Source of the DNA: CAVRUZ01 sp963724495
GTDB lineage: Bacteria; Actinomycetota; Actinomycetes; Propionibacteriales; DAIQRJ01
Length of the DNA stretch: 64,000 nucleotides
Direction: 5' to 3'
Assembly (NCBI GenBank): GCA_963724495.1
Contig: CAVRUZ010000002.1
Coordinates: forward strand, 124,001 to 188,000
The first letter of the stretch is position 1. The number at the start of each line of letters is the position of its first letter. Made by a program: the position numbers and the translations under genes. Positions 8,878 to 17,944 of the stretch are shown here, in pieces. The notes beneath the pieces are model-generated. The model saw only the letters and a list, made by a program, of their open reading frames with translations. It made no database searches and was not told where the DNA came from.

Positions 8878-9314
8878 CTACCCGAGGCGGACGCCGTGGC
8901 GAGCCGCGGCCTCGACGATCTGATCCAGGGAAGCTCCGTCGCGAAAGGCGATCGCCATCTCCCGGGCGAAGGCGTCGTAGGGGCGCCGATGGAAACCTGG
9001 ATGATGCGAGCGACCCCTTCCGGCACTCGGATGCAGTGGGGCACCCCCTGGGGCAGCAGTTGCACGGTCCCGGACCCGCCACGCACCCAGTCAGCGTCGG
9101 CGATGCGGAACTCTGCTTCGCCCTCGACGACGATCTGGACCTCGTCCCACGGGTGGCTGTGGGCTGGTGGACCGTCCCGGTCCTCACTGCGGTAGTCGGC
9201 GACCTGTACCTCGCCGTGACCGACTGCCCGAAGAAGGATCTCGTCCGCCGGGTACTTGACCACCTCGGCGTCGTGGCCGAGCAGGACCGCCGGTTCGAGG
9301 CGTAGTCGTGTCAT
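8878..9314 (-). CDS. cupin-domain protein (frameshifted)
   Basis: A small single-domain cupin; metal ligands are suggested by PPAHSHPWDEVQIVVEGEAE (His, His, Glu) and the later His of GVPHCIRVP. The ATG at 9314 follows AGGAG. The frame is correct to about 8990, where VSIGAP is followed by an unrelated translation that runs into the tRNA terminator. Another frame continues the family-like C terminus (YDAFAREMAIAF ... VEAAARHGVRLG) to a TAG at 8878. A single missing base in the C run near 8983 explains this. The substrate is unknown. A sequencing error is more likely than decay. Confidence 0.75.
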
Positions 9315-9389
9315 GGCCCGCTCCTGTCGTGTCCGCCATTCCGCGCGACGGCCACAGTCAAGCGCCAACCACGACGATCTGCGACTCGG

Positions 9390-9395
9390 TAGCGT
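9390..9395 (+). promoter_or_regulatory. -10 box for a leaderless mmpL transcript
   Basis: TAGCGT ends 6 nt before the ATG at 9402, which has no Shine-Dalgarno sequence. This spacing puts the transcript start at or next to the start codon. Confidence 0.55.
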
Positions 9396-9401
9396 TCGGC
9401 C

Positions 9402-11537
9402 ATGTTCGCCGCGCTGGGAAGACTCGTCGTCCGCGCCCGCTGGTGGGTCATCGCGGCCTGGATCGTGGCAGCCGTGGTGATCGCGGTGACGGCACCGGCC
9501 CTGCAGTCCACGCAGGACCAGTCGGAGTTCTTGCCCAGTCACTACGAGTCCGTCAAGGCACTCACCCTGCAGCAAGCGGCCTTCCCCGAGCGCGGTGAGA
9601 TCGGCGCGATCGTGGTGTTCGACCGGGCGGATGGCAACCAGCTGACCGAGGACGACCAGGCCAAGGTCGCCTCCATCGCCGAGCAGCTCAACACCGAGAG
9701 CTACGAAAATCTGGGCACCGCCGCAGCCGCCCCGGCTTCGGCAAACGGCTTGGTGCAGGCGATCTTCGTGCAGGTCAAGCCGGGCAAGAACGCCTTCGAC
9801 CCGGCGGCGGTCGAGGATGCCCGGAAGCTTCGCTCCGATCTCGCGACACTTGTCGAGGGGACCGACTTGCGCGTGGGCGTCACCGGCCCCGCGGCGCAGT
9901 CGCTGGACGCCCAGGAGTCGTCCAATCAGGCGCTCGTCGTGGTCAGCGTCGTGACCCTGGTGCTCATCGTGGTCCTGCTCGCGCTGATCTTCCGAAGCGT
10001 CATCGCCTGCGCCCTCCCCATCGTGACCGTCGCCCTGGTGGGGACGTCGGCCACCGGAATCATCGCTGCGGCGAACGAGGCGTTCGACCTCAAGGCCGAC
10101 AGCTCGATCTCGGTGATCTTGTTCATCGTGCTGTTCGGCATCGGGACCGACTACATCCTGTTCTTCCTGTTCCGCTACCGGGAGGCTCTACGGCTGGGCT
10201 TGGACGGTCGGGCCGCGGTCTCCCACGCGGTCGAGCGGGCCGGCGAGGCGATCGCCACGGCCGGCGGGGCCGTGATCATCGCCTTCATGGCCATGGTGTT
10301 GTCGTCGCTGAGCATCTTCCGCTCGATCGGGCCGGCACTCGCGATCGCCGTGGCGATGGCCGTGCTCGCGGCGTTGACGCTGGTGCCCGCCGTCGTCGCG
10401 GTGGTGGGGCCCAGGGTCATCTCCTGGCCGTCGAAGAAATGGATGGTCGAGCCCGAGGCCACTCGGTTCCGCGCCATCGGACGGTCCGTCGCCGCGCACC
10501 CGGTGCGCTATGCAGCCGTCTCGGCGGGGTCGCTCGCCGTCCTGTCGCTGTTCGCACTTGGGTTCAACCCCACCTTCAACTTCTCCGACAGCAGCACCCA
10601 GAACACGGAGTCTGGCCGGGCACTGACCACCTTCCAGAAGGGTCAGCCCAGTGGGGCAAGTGACCCTACGACGGTGCTGTTGCGCTCGACTGACGGTCAG
10701 CCGCTCGACAAGGCTGAGCTCGAAACGTTCGCCACCGAGCTCGGCACTGCGGATGGGGTCGCGTCGGCGGCGCTGGCCACCACCACCGCTGACGTGGCGG
10801 TCTTCGCCGTCGTCCTCTCCGACGACCCCGCGTCCGACGCGGCGCTGGCCAATGTCGCGGGACCAGTGCGTGACACCGCACACTCGGCTGCGCCCGAGGG
10901 GACTGAGTCGTTCGTCGGCGGAACGACGTCGATCTTCGTCGACCTCGATACCGCGATGGCGCGCGACTACTCGGTCGTGTTCCCTGTCGCCGCCGTGCTG
11001 ATCATGCTCATCTTGGCGTTGATGCTGCGCAGCCTCGTGGCGCCGCTGTACCTGATGCTCTCGGTCGGCCTCGGATTCACCGCCAGCCTGGGCGCGACCG
11101 TCCTGGTCTTCCAAGGCCTGCTCGGAGAACAGGGATTGATCTTCATCCTGCCGATCTACATCTACCTCTTCGTGGTGGCGCTGGGCACCGACTACAACAT
11201 CTTGATGGTGTCGCGCCTGCGGGAAGAGGCTCGGGGAGGGCTCGAACCGCGGCCCGCGGCCGCCAAGGCGATGGAGCATGCCGGTCCGACGGTGGCGGCC
11301 GCCGGCCTGATCCTCGCCGGCACGTTCGCCTCGCTGATGTTCGCCGAAGGTGCTTTCTTCAAGTCCTTGGGCTTCGCGTTCTCCTTCGGCATCGCCATGG
11401 CGGCGTTCGTGATGGCGCTGTTCCTGACTCCTGCGCTCACCGCACTCATCGGTCACGCAGCCTGGTGGCCCGGCCACGGGGACCGGGGGACCGACACCGT
11501 CGAGGAGCCTGCCGAGGCGCGTGTCCTGGAGCGCTGA
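9402..11537 (+). CDS. MMPL/RND-family transporter
   Basis: A polytopic inner-membrane transporter of the MMPL branch of RND proteins, which move lipids or export compounds using the proton gradient. Two repeats are visible, each with a membrane helix, an extracytoplasmic loop and a five-helix bundle (residues about 170-310 and 520-690). The proton-relay-like motifs GIGTDYILFFLFRYRE and ALGTDYNILMVSRLREE are typical. Length (711) is that of YdfJ-like actinobacterial members rather than long mycobacterial MmpL proteins. The substrate is not inferable. The gene stands alone, with repeat copy C downstream. Confidence 0.88.
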   Translation: MFAALGRLVVRARWWVIAAWIVAAVVIAVTAPALQSTQDQSEFLPSHYESVKALTLQQAAFPERGEIGAIVVFDRADGNQLTEDDQAKVASIAEQLNTESYENLGTAAAAPASANGLVQAIFVQVKPGKNAFDPAAVEDARKLRSDLATLVEGTDLRVGVTGPAAQSLDAQESSNQALVVVSVVTLVLIVVLLALIFRSVIACALPIVTVALVGTSATGIIAAANEAFDLKADSSISVILFIVLFGIGTDYILFFLFRYREALRLGLDGRAAVSHAVERAGEAIATAGGAVIIAFMAMVLSSLSIFRSIGPALAIAVAMAVLAALTLVPAVVAVVGPRVISWPSKKWMVEPEATRFRAIGRSVAAHPVRYAAVSAGSLAVLSLFALGFNPTFNFSDSSTQNTESGRALTTFQKGQPSGASDPTTVLLRSTDGQPLDKAELETFATELGTADGVASAALATTTADVAVFAVVLSDDPASDAALANVAGPVRDTAHSAAPEGTESFVGGTTSIFVDLDTAMARDYSVVFPVAAVLIMLILALMLRSLVAPLYLMLSVGLGFTASLGATVLVFQGLLGEQGLIFILPIYIYLFVVALGTDYNILMVSRLREEARGGLEPRPAAAKAMEHAGPTVAAAGLILAGTFASLMFAEGAFFKSLGFAFSFGIAMAAFVMALFLTPALTALIGHAAWWPGHGDRGTDTVEEPAEARVLER

Positions 11538-11563
11538 CCGCGCACGCCGGGCGCCCGAGCACG

Positions 11564-11637
11564 AAACATGCACGACCGACGGGCAAAGCGGACACAGCAG
11601 GAGGTGTCCGGCAGCGAACGGAGGCTGCTGCATGTTT
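11564..11637. repeat. palindromic intergenic repeat, copy C
   Basis: The most symmetric copy, 74 bp. AAACATGCA (11564-11572) and TGCATGTTT (11629-11637) are exact complements, and a nested pair GGACAC (11590-11595) and GTGTCC (11604-11609) is nearly concentric with them. It lies in the gap between the MMPL gene and the DUF2231 gene. Confidence 0.8.
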
Positions 11638-11790
11638 GACGGCGATGGGGGGCCGGCAAACGACGGTCGGCGGTTTGCGCCCGCGTCGGCGGTCGCCAAG
11701 GTCGGCGCGGCATAGTCTCAGTCGCATCGTCAGCCGACCCGGTCGATTGGGGATCAGGTCGGGCCCGATGTCTGCGACCGGGGAGAAGCC

Positions 11791-12294
11791 ATGAGTGCTC
11801 CAGCACCGACACCCGATGTGGCCAAGCGACCACGCAACAGTCTGGCCGGGTCGTACGGGCATCCGATCCATCCCATCCTGGTCACGATTCCGATCGGGAC
11901 GTGGAGTGCCAGCCTCATCTTCGACATCGCCGCCAAGGCCGGTCACGACACCGCTGCCTTCGCACAGGGTTCGCGCTGGTTGATCGGCATCGGGATCCTC
12001 GGAGCTCTGCTCGCGGCCATCTGGGGATCGATCGACTTCAGCGCCATTCCTCGAGGCACGGTGGCGTACCGGACCGGCCTCACCCACATCTGCCTGAACC
12101 TGGTCGTGATCGCGCTGTACGTGATCAACTTCTTCGTCCGCGGCGATGACGAGACTGTCGGCACGCTGCCACTGATCCTGTCGATCGTGGGCATCGCTGT
12201 CCTGGGGGCGTCGGGCTTTCTCGGCGGAAAGCTCGCGTATCGCTTCGGCGTCCGCGTCGCGGACGAGCAGACCCAGGCGGAAGGCTTTCGCTGA
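11791..12294 (+). CDS. DUF2231 membrane protein
   Basis: A 167-residue membrane protein with about four helices and the DUF2231 signature GHPIHPILVTIPIGTWSASL near the N terminus. These proteins are annotated as conserved membrane proteins, sometimes with redox or haem links, but the function is unknown. The ATG at 11791 follows GGGGAGAAGCC. The next gene starts 39 nt downstream and may be co-transcribed. Confidence 0.85.
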   Translation: MSAPAPTPDVAKRPRNSLAGSYGHPIHPILVTIPIGTWSASLIFDIAAKAGHDTAAFAQGSRWLIGIGILGALLAAIWGSIDFSAIPRGTVAYRTGLTHICLNLVVIALYVINFFVRGDDETVGTLPLILSIVGIAVLGASGFLGGKLAYRFGVRVADEQTQAEGFR

Positions 12295-12333
12295 CCTGAT
12301 TGCCCATGCAGGCCTTCTGCCGGAGGTGCGGGA

Positions 12334-12792
12334 GTGGTTCACGTCGAAGAGGTGCCATATGGGCAGTGGATCGACTGGTGGCCGCTGATGAAGGCGATGG
12401 GCAGCGACGACTCGGCCATCCGGGCCGCTGCCCGCTTCGAGGCCATGGCGCACGACCCGCACTGGTGCGTGCTCGGCGCGTGGGCCGACGGCCGGCGATC
12501 GGGCTACGCGGCGGTGCAGGACCTCGGCACCCACATCCGGCACGGTGACGCCCACCGGATGGCGCGACTACACGATCTGTTCGTGGACGAGGAGTTCCGC
12601 GGCCGAGGGATCGGCAGAGCGCTGATGGAGGCCGTCATCGACTGGGCGCGAACGCGTGTGCGGTACCTGGAGTGGCAGGCGGGCGCCGAGACCTCCGCGC
12701 CGTTCTACGAGCACCTGGGCTACCGGGGTCTTGCCTATCCGCAGCCCGACCACCCGACGTTCGACCTCGACCTCCGGACCGTCGATCGCTAA
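12334..12792 (+). CDS. GNAT-family N-acetyltransferase
   Basis: A 152-residue Gcn5-related acetyltransferase. The acetyl-CoA binding motif is EEFRGRGIGRALMEAVIDWA, and the C-terminal strand FYEHLGYRG is typical of the fold. The GTG at 12334 is preceded by GGAGGTGCGG. The acceptor substrate cannot be predicted. Its stop overlaps that of the convergent methyltransferase gene by 4 nt. Confidence 0.88.
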   Translation: MVHVEEVPYGQWIDWWPLMKAMGSDDSAIRAAARFEAMAHDPHWCVLGAWADGRRSGYAAVQDLGTHIRHGDAHRMARLHDLFVDEEFRGRGIGRALMEAVIDWARTRVRYLEWQAGAETSAPFYEHLGYRGLAYPQPDHPTFDLDLRTVDR

Positions 12793-13619
12793 GCGGGCTT
12801 GACCGCCTGCAGCGTGTAGGAGTGGGGGAGACGCTCGGGCCGATCCGCCAACTGGTACTCGCCGTCGGCGACCTTGGTCATTCGACCGGGGATCGCGTCC
12901 CAGGGAACGGTGTCGTGCTCCTTCAGCGTGGTGAGCACGAGACCGTGGTCGAGGATGGCGGTCACGATCTCGCCGATCCCGTGGCTCCACTCCTTGGTCA
13001 GCGTGTGCTCGAACTCGTAGTCGGTCTCGACGTAGGTGCCGCCCTCGTCCCAGATCAACGGATCGGCCTGCTGGAAGTACGGATAGTTCAGCACCAGCAA
13101 GTCGTCGTCGCGGTCGTCGGCGAGCGCCCACAGCACGGGATGACCCTCGCGCATGAACAGCCGGCCTCCGGGGCGGAGCAGGTCGGCGACGACGCCGGCC
13201 CACTGGTCGATGTCGGGCAGCCAGCACAGCGCCCCGACGCCGGTGAAGACGAGGTCGAACTGTCCCGGACCACCGAGTGCCTCGACCGCCGAGTAGACGT
13301 CGGCCTCGACGTAGTCGACGTCGACGCCCGCGCGCGCGGCGATCCGGCGGGCTTCGGCAAGCGATGCCGGGGAGAAGTCCAGCCCGGTCATGGTGGCGCC
13401 CATCCGGGCGAGCGACAGCGTGTCGGTGCCGATGTGGCACTGCAGGTGGACCCCGCGCAGTCCGCGGACGTCGCCGAGGAGTGGCCGGTCGAAGCGGACG
13501 ACCTCACTCAGCCTGGCCGGCTCGTCGATCAGCCGTTGGACGGCATAGCCGGGGGAAGCGGCATGGGCGGGTGCGCGCTCGTCCCAGTTGGCCCGGTTGA
13601 TCTCGAGGTAGTCGCTCAT
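12789..13619 (-). CDS. class I SAM-dependent methyltransferase
   Basis: A 276-residue methyltransferase with the SAM-binding glycine loop replaced by HLQCHIGTDTLSLARMGA, a variant common in this actinobacterial family. The acidic residue of motif II is in GLDFSP, and motif IV is FDLVFTGVGAL. The start ATG overlaps the stop of the upstream GNAT gene (ATGA), so the two are translationally coupled. The substrate is unknown. Confidence 0.85.
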   Translation of the reverse strand: MSDYLEINRANWDERAPAHAASPGYAVQRLIDEPARLSEVVRFDRPLLGDVRGLRGVHLQCHIGTDTLSLARMGATMTGLDFSPASLAEARRIAARAGVDVDYVEADVYSAVEALGGPGQFDLVFTGVGALCWLPDIDQWAGVVADLLRPGGRLFMREGHPVLWALADDRDDDLLVLNYPYFQQADPLIWDEGGTYVETDYEFEHTLTKEWSHGIGEIVTAILDHGLVLTTLKEHDTVPWDAIPGRMTKVADGEYQLADRPERLPHSYTLQAVKPA

Positions 13620-13978
13620 CCCGATGGCTCCGGGCCGGCACGGGCGACCCTGAGCTGCCCGGACTCGCTGGCACCGTTGCCGGAGTGCTCCCCGTCAGCG
13701 GCCACCAGGTCCACCTGGTCAGGATTCCGGCGAAGGTAGACCCGGGTGTAGGGGCAGGCAGGAATCAGTCGGCAGCCGCGTGCGCGCAGGTCGTCGAGCG
13801 CGGCACTGGTGAGCATGCCGGCGTACCCCTTGCCGCGATGGTGCACCGGCGTCGTCGTGTGCTCGAAGGCGACCGTGTCGCCCGACACCGAGTAGGTGAT
13901 CTCGCTCAGCACGGTGGTACCCCTCGTCAACCGGTACCGGAGGGCCCGCTCGTCGTGCTCGACCCGAGGCTCCCGCAT
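13616..13978 (-). CDS. GNAT-like acetyltransferase (YjdJ/PF14542 type)
   Basis: A short acetyltransferase-like protein of the single-domain Gcn5-related type. The core ITYSVSGDTVAFEHTTTPVH is followed by HRGKGYAGMLTSAALDDLR (CoA loop) and the hallmark IPACPYTRVYLRRNP. I chose the ATG at 13978 (120 residues) because TACGCT lies 7 nt upstream, the leaderless arrangement; a GTG at 13984 is the alternative. The C-terminal tail after the domain is low-complexity. It is coupled to the methyltransferase. Confidence 0.8.
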   Translation of the reverse strand: MREPRVEHDERALRYRLTRGTTVLSEITYSVSGDTVAFEHTTTPVHHRGKGYAGMLTSAALDDLRARGCRLIPACPYTRVYLRRNPDQVDLVAADGEHSGNGASESGQLRVARAGPEPSG

Positions 13979-13985
13979 GCTCACC

Positions 13986-13991
13986 AGCGTA
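13986..13991 (-). promoter_or_regulatory. -10 box for a leaderless GNAT transcript
   Basis: On the minus strand TACGCT ends 7 nt before the ATG at 13978, favouring that start over the GTG at 13984. Confidence 0.5.
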
Positions 13992-14020
13992 GGTCTGCCG
14001 GCAACGCGCGGCGGGGTGGC

Positions 14021-14048
14021 GGTGGCGGCCCGTTTCGGACCGCCACCG
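14021..14048 (-). terminator. candidate terminator downstream of the Rpf gene
   Basis: A GC-rich stem (14021-14030 with 14037-14048, one bulge) lies 43 nt beyond the Rpf stop. It has no T tract, so it is only a candidate. Confidence 0.4.
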
Positions 14049-14090
14049 GCCCGTTGCCGTTCGACGCTAGTGACAGTCGTAGAGCAGTGA

Positions 14091-14747
14091 CTACGTCACG
14101 TCGAGACGCTGGCCCACGTAGATCGTGTGCGGGTTCTTGAGGACCGAACGGTTGCGGTCGTAGACCGCCTTCCATCCGCCCTTCTGGTGCCGCTTGTAGG
14201 CGATCCGGGACAGCGTGTCGCCCGACACGACCGTGTACTCGGCGTACCCGTCGCCCGGCCCCTTCGGCGCCTTCTTCGGGGCCTTCTTGGTCTTGCCGCG
14301 CGGGTCACCGGCCTTGTCCTTCTCGGTCAGACCCAGTTGGCGGGAACAACTCGGCCACGCCTTCCAGCCCTGCACCTTGAGCACCTTCTCGGCGGTGAGG
14401 ATCTGCCCCATCCTCGAAGCCAGGTCGGCTCTCTTGGCGTACTTCTTGCCACCGAAGCCGATCCACGTCGGCTGGCCGAACTGCAGCCCGCCGTAGTAGC
14501 CGTTTCCGGTGTTGACGTGCCATCGACCGGTCGACTCGCACATGGCGAGGCGGTCCCAGGTCTTGCCCGTGGCGGCCTGCGCCGGTCCGGCGAAGGCGAT
14601 GGGGCTTGCCGCCAGAGCGCCGACGACGGCGCCGGTGAACGAGAGGCGGACTGCCATTCTGCGCCCAGATCCGCGTCCAACCTGGCTGGCTTTGCTCGGT
14701 GTTCGCCGGGCATTGCGCCCGCCACCGGTGTTTCTGGACAGCATCAT
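14091..14747 (-). CDS. secreted resuscitation-promoting-factor-like protein with LysM
   Basis: A secreted peptidoglycan-cleaving enzyme (218 residues). An Arg-rich N terminus and hydrophobic segment ending AGPAQAA form a signal peptide. The Rpf transglycosylase-like domain follows (WDRLAMCESTGRWHVNTG), with the catalytic Glu in CESTG and YYGGLQFGQPTW. A Lys-rich linker leads to a C-terminal LysM domain (YTVVSGDTLSRIAYK) that anchors it to the wall. Rpf proteins promote growth and spore or dormant-cell reactivation. A c-di-AMP riboswitch precedes the gene, as for rpf genes in other actinomycetes. Confidence 0.92.
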   Translation of the reverse strand: MMLSRNTGGGRNARRTPSKASQVGRGSGRRMAVRLSFTGAVVGALAASPIAFAGPAQAATGKTWDRLAMCESTGRWHVNTGNGYYGGLQFGQPTWIGFGGKKYAKRADLASRMGQILTAEKVLKVQGWKAWPSCSRQLGLTEKDKAGDPRGKTKKAPKKAPKGPGDGYAEYTVVSGDTLSRIAYKRHQKGGWKAVYDRNRSVLKNPHTIYVGQRLDVT

Positions 14748-14763
14748 GCGATCTCCGATCAGT

Positions 14764-14910
14764 CGCCTCCGGAGTTAGCTGTCGGGTTCGGGCGATCGGT
14801 GCCCGGCCGCTTACGGCGGCTACACCCCCAGGTCTGGCAGGACCGACATCGGGTCCCCCGGCCCCGTCCGAGAAGGGGAGTGGGCTGATCCGGTCGGACG
14901 GGGTTGGGCG
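14764..14910 (-). promoter_or_regulatory. ydaO/yuaA c-di-AMP riboswitch
   Basis: On the minus strand, between the promoter and the Rpf gene, the conserved blocks of the ydaO class occur in order: GGGGGACCC (14859-14851), GGGGTGTAGCC (about 14827) and CCCGAACCCGACAGCTAAC (14792-14774), ending in AGGCG (14769). The class binds c-di-AMP and usually turns off wall-hydrolase and osmolyte genes. The 5' boundary is approximate; a large hairpin built on CCCCGTCCGA lies there. Confidence 0.85.
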
Positions 14911-14972
14911 GCCCCGGATCAGGAACCACGAATAAGTGGCTCTCTCCCACGGTAAGCGTAAGGATTCGGAAG

Positions 14973-15033
14973 GGGCAATACAGACAAAATAGAATAAACG
15001 GTATACAAGCCTGATAAAGCCCGTATTGCTCCC
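14973..15033. promoter_or_regulatory. AT-rich promoter region of the Rpf gene with an inverted repeat
   Basis: GCAATAC (14975-14981) and GTATTGC (15023-15029) are exact complements and enclose about 40 bp of unusually AT-rich DNA, including TATTCT on the minus strand. This is probably the rpf promoter framed by an operator. The regulator is unknown. The rest of the 14911-15119 gap shows nothing else. Confidence 0.45.
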
Positions 15034-15119
15034 GCATTCACGCTCAGGGCTGTCCGGATCTGGACGCGCCGAATTCTCTGCCGATCACCCGGAGTGGCTG
15101 ACTCGACGGAGCAGAAGCG

Positions 15120-16604
15120 TCAGCCGCTGACCTCGGACCGGTCGCCCGACCAGAGCGTGTGGAAGTCGCCTTCGTCGTCGGTGCGGCGATAGGTGTGCGC
15201 ACCGAAGAAGTCGCGTAGTCCCTGGATCAGGTTCGCCGGCAACCGGTCGGCGCGCAGCCCGTCGTAGTAGGCGAGCGAGGAGGAGAACCCCGGCGTCGGT
15301 ACGCCGGTTGCCACCGCCAGGCCGACGACGCGGCGCCACGACTCGACCGAGTTGGCCACCGCCTCGGCGAAGTGGTCGTCGACCAGCAGCGAGGCCAGGT
15401 CCGCGTCCCGCTCGTAGGCCTCGGTGATCCGGTCGAGGAAGCGCGCCCGGATGATGCATCCGCCGCGCCAGATCTTGGCGATCGCGCCGAGGTCGACGTC
15501 CCAGCCGTACTCCTTGGCCGCCGCGGCGATCTGGTCGAACCCCTGCGCGTAGGCGACCACCTTCGAGGCGTACAGCGCGCCGCGGACGTCGTCGATGAGT
15601 TGCTGGCGGTCGGGAATCTGCACGTCGGAGGTGCCCGCGGCCAGGCCGTGCGCCACCGCCCGCTGCTCGCCGTGACCGGACAGGGCGCGGGCGAACACCG
15701 CCTCGGCGATACCGGAGACCGGGACGCCAAGGTCGAGGGCGCTCTGGACCGTCCAGCGGCCGGTGCCCTTCTGCTCCGCGGCGTCCTGCACGATGTCGAC
15801 GAAGGCGTTGCCGGTCCGCGCGTCGACGTGGCCCAGCACGTCCGCCGTGATCTCGATCAGGAACGACTCGAGGTCGCCCTCGTTCCACGACGTGAAGACC
15901 TCGGCCAGCTCGGCCGCCGGCATGCCCGTGGTCCGGCGCAGGATGTCGTAGGCCTCGGCGATCAGCTGCATGTCGGCGTACTCGATGCCGTTGTGCACCA
16001 TCTTCACGAAGTGGCCGGCGCCATCGGTGCCGATGTGGGTGCAGCAGGGCTCGCCTTCGACCTTGGCCGAGATCTCCGCCAGCATCGGACCGAGAGCATC
16101 CCAGGAGTCGGTGGATCCGCCCGGCATGATCGACGGCCCCAGGAGCGCGCCCTCCTCGCCGCCGGAGATGCCGGTGCCGACGAAGTGGATGCCGCGCTCG
16201 CGCAGGGCGTGCTCGCGGCGCCTGGTGTCCTCGAAGTGCGCGTTCCCGCCGTCGGCGATGATGTCGCCGGGCTCGAACGCGTCGGCGAGTTCGTCGATCA
16301 CGGCATCGGTGCCGGCGCCGGCCTTGACCATGATGATCGCCCGGCGCGGCCGCTCCAGCGCCGCGGCGAACTCGGCGATCGTCGTGGTGGGGACGAAGTC
16401 GCCCTCATCGCCGTGGTCACGCACGAGGGCGTCGGTGCGTGCCTGCGTCCGGTTGTGCAGCGCGACCGTGAACCCGTGTCGGGCGAAGTTGCGCGCGAGG
16501 TTGTGCCCCATCACCGCCAGGCCGGTGACGCCGACCGCGGCCCGGCCGGAACCGCTCGTCGCGCCGGACTGCTCGTTGCCCGTCGGCGCTTGCGTGGTCT
16601 CCGA
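15120..16604 (-). CDS. gnd: 6-phosphogluconate dehydrogenase, decarboxylating
   Basis: Oxidises 6-phosphogluconate to ribulose 5-phosphate and CO2 with NADP in the pentose phosphate pathway. The Rossmann motif is GVTGLAVMGHNLARNFARHG, followed by NRT and the catalytic-lysine segment VKMVHNGIEYADMQ; the C terminus has the tail helix of dimeric long-form enzymes. The ATG at 16604 follows GGAGGTGGCTG. It gives 494 residues with about 25 Ser/Thr/Gly-rich residues before the domain. It is divergent from the exporter gene. Confidence 0.95.
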   Translation of the reverse strand, partial: SETTQAPTGNEQSGATSGSGRAAVGVTGLAVMGHNLARNFARHGFTVALHNRTQARTDALVRDHGDEGDFVPTTTIAEFAAALERPRRAIIMVKAGAGTDAVIDELADAFEPGDIIADGGNAHFEDTRRREHALRERGIHFVGTGISGGEEGALLGPSIMPGGSTDSWDALGPMLAEISAKVEGEPCCTHIGTDGAGHFVKMVHNGIEYADMQLIAEAYDILRRTTGMPAAELAEVFTSWNEGDLESFLIEITADVLGHVDARTGNAFVDIVQDAAEQKGTGRWTVQSALDLGVPVSGIAEAVFARALSGHGEQRAVAHGLAAGTSDVQIPDRQQLIDDVRGALYASKVVAYAQGFDQIAAAAKEYGWDVDLGAIAKIWRGGCIIRARFLDRITEAYERDADLASLLVDDHFAEAVANSVESWRRVVGLAVATGVPTPGFSSSLAYYDGLRADRLPANLIQGLRDFFGAHTYRRTDDEGDFHTLWSGDRSEVSG

Positions 16605-16790
16605 CATCAGCCACCTCCATGATCTGCCCGGACCGGGCACCCGCCCGACGGCTTTCCCGCCGGATTGTGCCGCAGGCCCCGGTGGCTGTCGCTGCCGGTA
16701 TCAGGACGGGTGGCTGCGGGTTAGGACTGCCGGGTCGCGTTGCCGGTGGCACGCACGCCTCGGCCCGGATCGGTCTGACATCCTCGCGCC

Positions 16791-17940
16791 ATGACGGCGA
16801 CGAAGCCGGTCGCGGGCGGTCGGCGGCTCGGCGACCTGGTCGACCGGGCGCTGCTGACGCCGCGCGATGCCTGGCGGCTGGGTCGGCGGTCCGCGCACGA
16901 CCGCGCGGACCGACTGCGGGCGAGGGGCTGGTTCATCGCCCAGAGCGCCATCGGTGCGGGCCTCGCCTGGTTCGTGGCGGGGACCCTGCTGCACCACGTC
17001 TCGCCGTTCCTCGCGCCGATCGCGGCGTTGATCGTGCTGGGCCAGAGCTACGGGCATCGCATCCGTCGCACGCTCGAGGTCGTGGTGGGTGTCGCGATCG
17101 GGGTCGCGGTCGGTGACGTGTTCCGGATCGTGTTCGGCGTCGGCTGGTGGCAGGTGACGGTTGTCGTCCTGGCGGCGATGGTCGTGGCCCTGCTGCTGGG
17201 TGCCGGTCAGCTGATGGTGACGCAGGCCGCCGCACAGGCCGTGGTCGTGACGGCGATCGTTGCCCCGCACGGGCCGTTCGACCGGTGGATCGATGCGCTC
17301 GTCGGGGCGTTGATCGCCCTCGTGCTGACGCTGGTCGCACCAAGCAAGCCGTTGCGGGAGCCCCGCCGGCTGGCGGCAGCGGCCCTGCGCGAGATCGCCG
17401 ACATCCTCGAAGCGGCGCATGCGGCGGTGGTCGCCGGCGACCAGGAGGCCGCCGAGGACGCGCTGGGTCAGGCACGCGACACCGAAGAGATGCTGACCCG
17501 CCTCACCGAGGCCGTGCAGGAAGGCGTGGCGGCCGGGAGCGTGTCATTGCGGCGGGCGAAGAACCTCGCCGTCGCCCGCGAGGTCGAGGAGCTGACCACG
17601 CCCACCGACCGGGCCGCGCGCAACCTGCGGGTGCTCACCCGACGACTGGAGGTGGCGATCTGGCGGCACGAACCGCTGGCCGACGCGACCGTTCAGGGAA
17701 TCGACGATCTGGCGGCCACCTGCCGGTTCCTGGCCGAGTCGGTCGAGGTCCGGGCAGCCGGCGGCGGGCCGGGAGAAGCTGGAGGAGCTGACCGCGGCGC
17801 TGGCCGGGATACCGGGCACGGCCTCGTTGTCCGACGCCGTCGTGTGCGCTCTGCTGCGCTCGATCGTCGTCGATCTGCTCGAGGTCACCGGCCTCACCCA
17901 CGATCAGGCCCGGAACCTGATGCCGCCCGCGCCGGCCTAG
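16791..17940 (+). CDS. aromatic-acid exporter / FUSC-like membrane protein (frameshifted)
   Basis: The N-terminal half has about six hydrophobic helices typical of FUSC/ArAE proteins (FLAPIAALIVLGQSYGHRIR is characteristic), and the C-terminal half is a helical cytoplasmic domain (REIADILEAAHAAVVAGDQE). The frame breaks near 17760. The first frame continues as an Arg-rich artefact to 18014, whereas another frame continues the helix (GREKLEELTAALAGIPG ... ARNLMPPAPA) and stops at 17940. The single-base indel lies in a GGCGGCGGGCCGGG tract. Substrate unknown. Confidence 0.78.
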
Positions 17941-17944
17941 CGGG

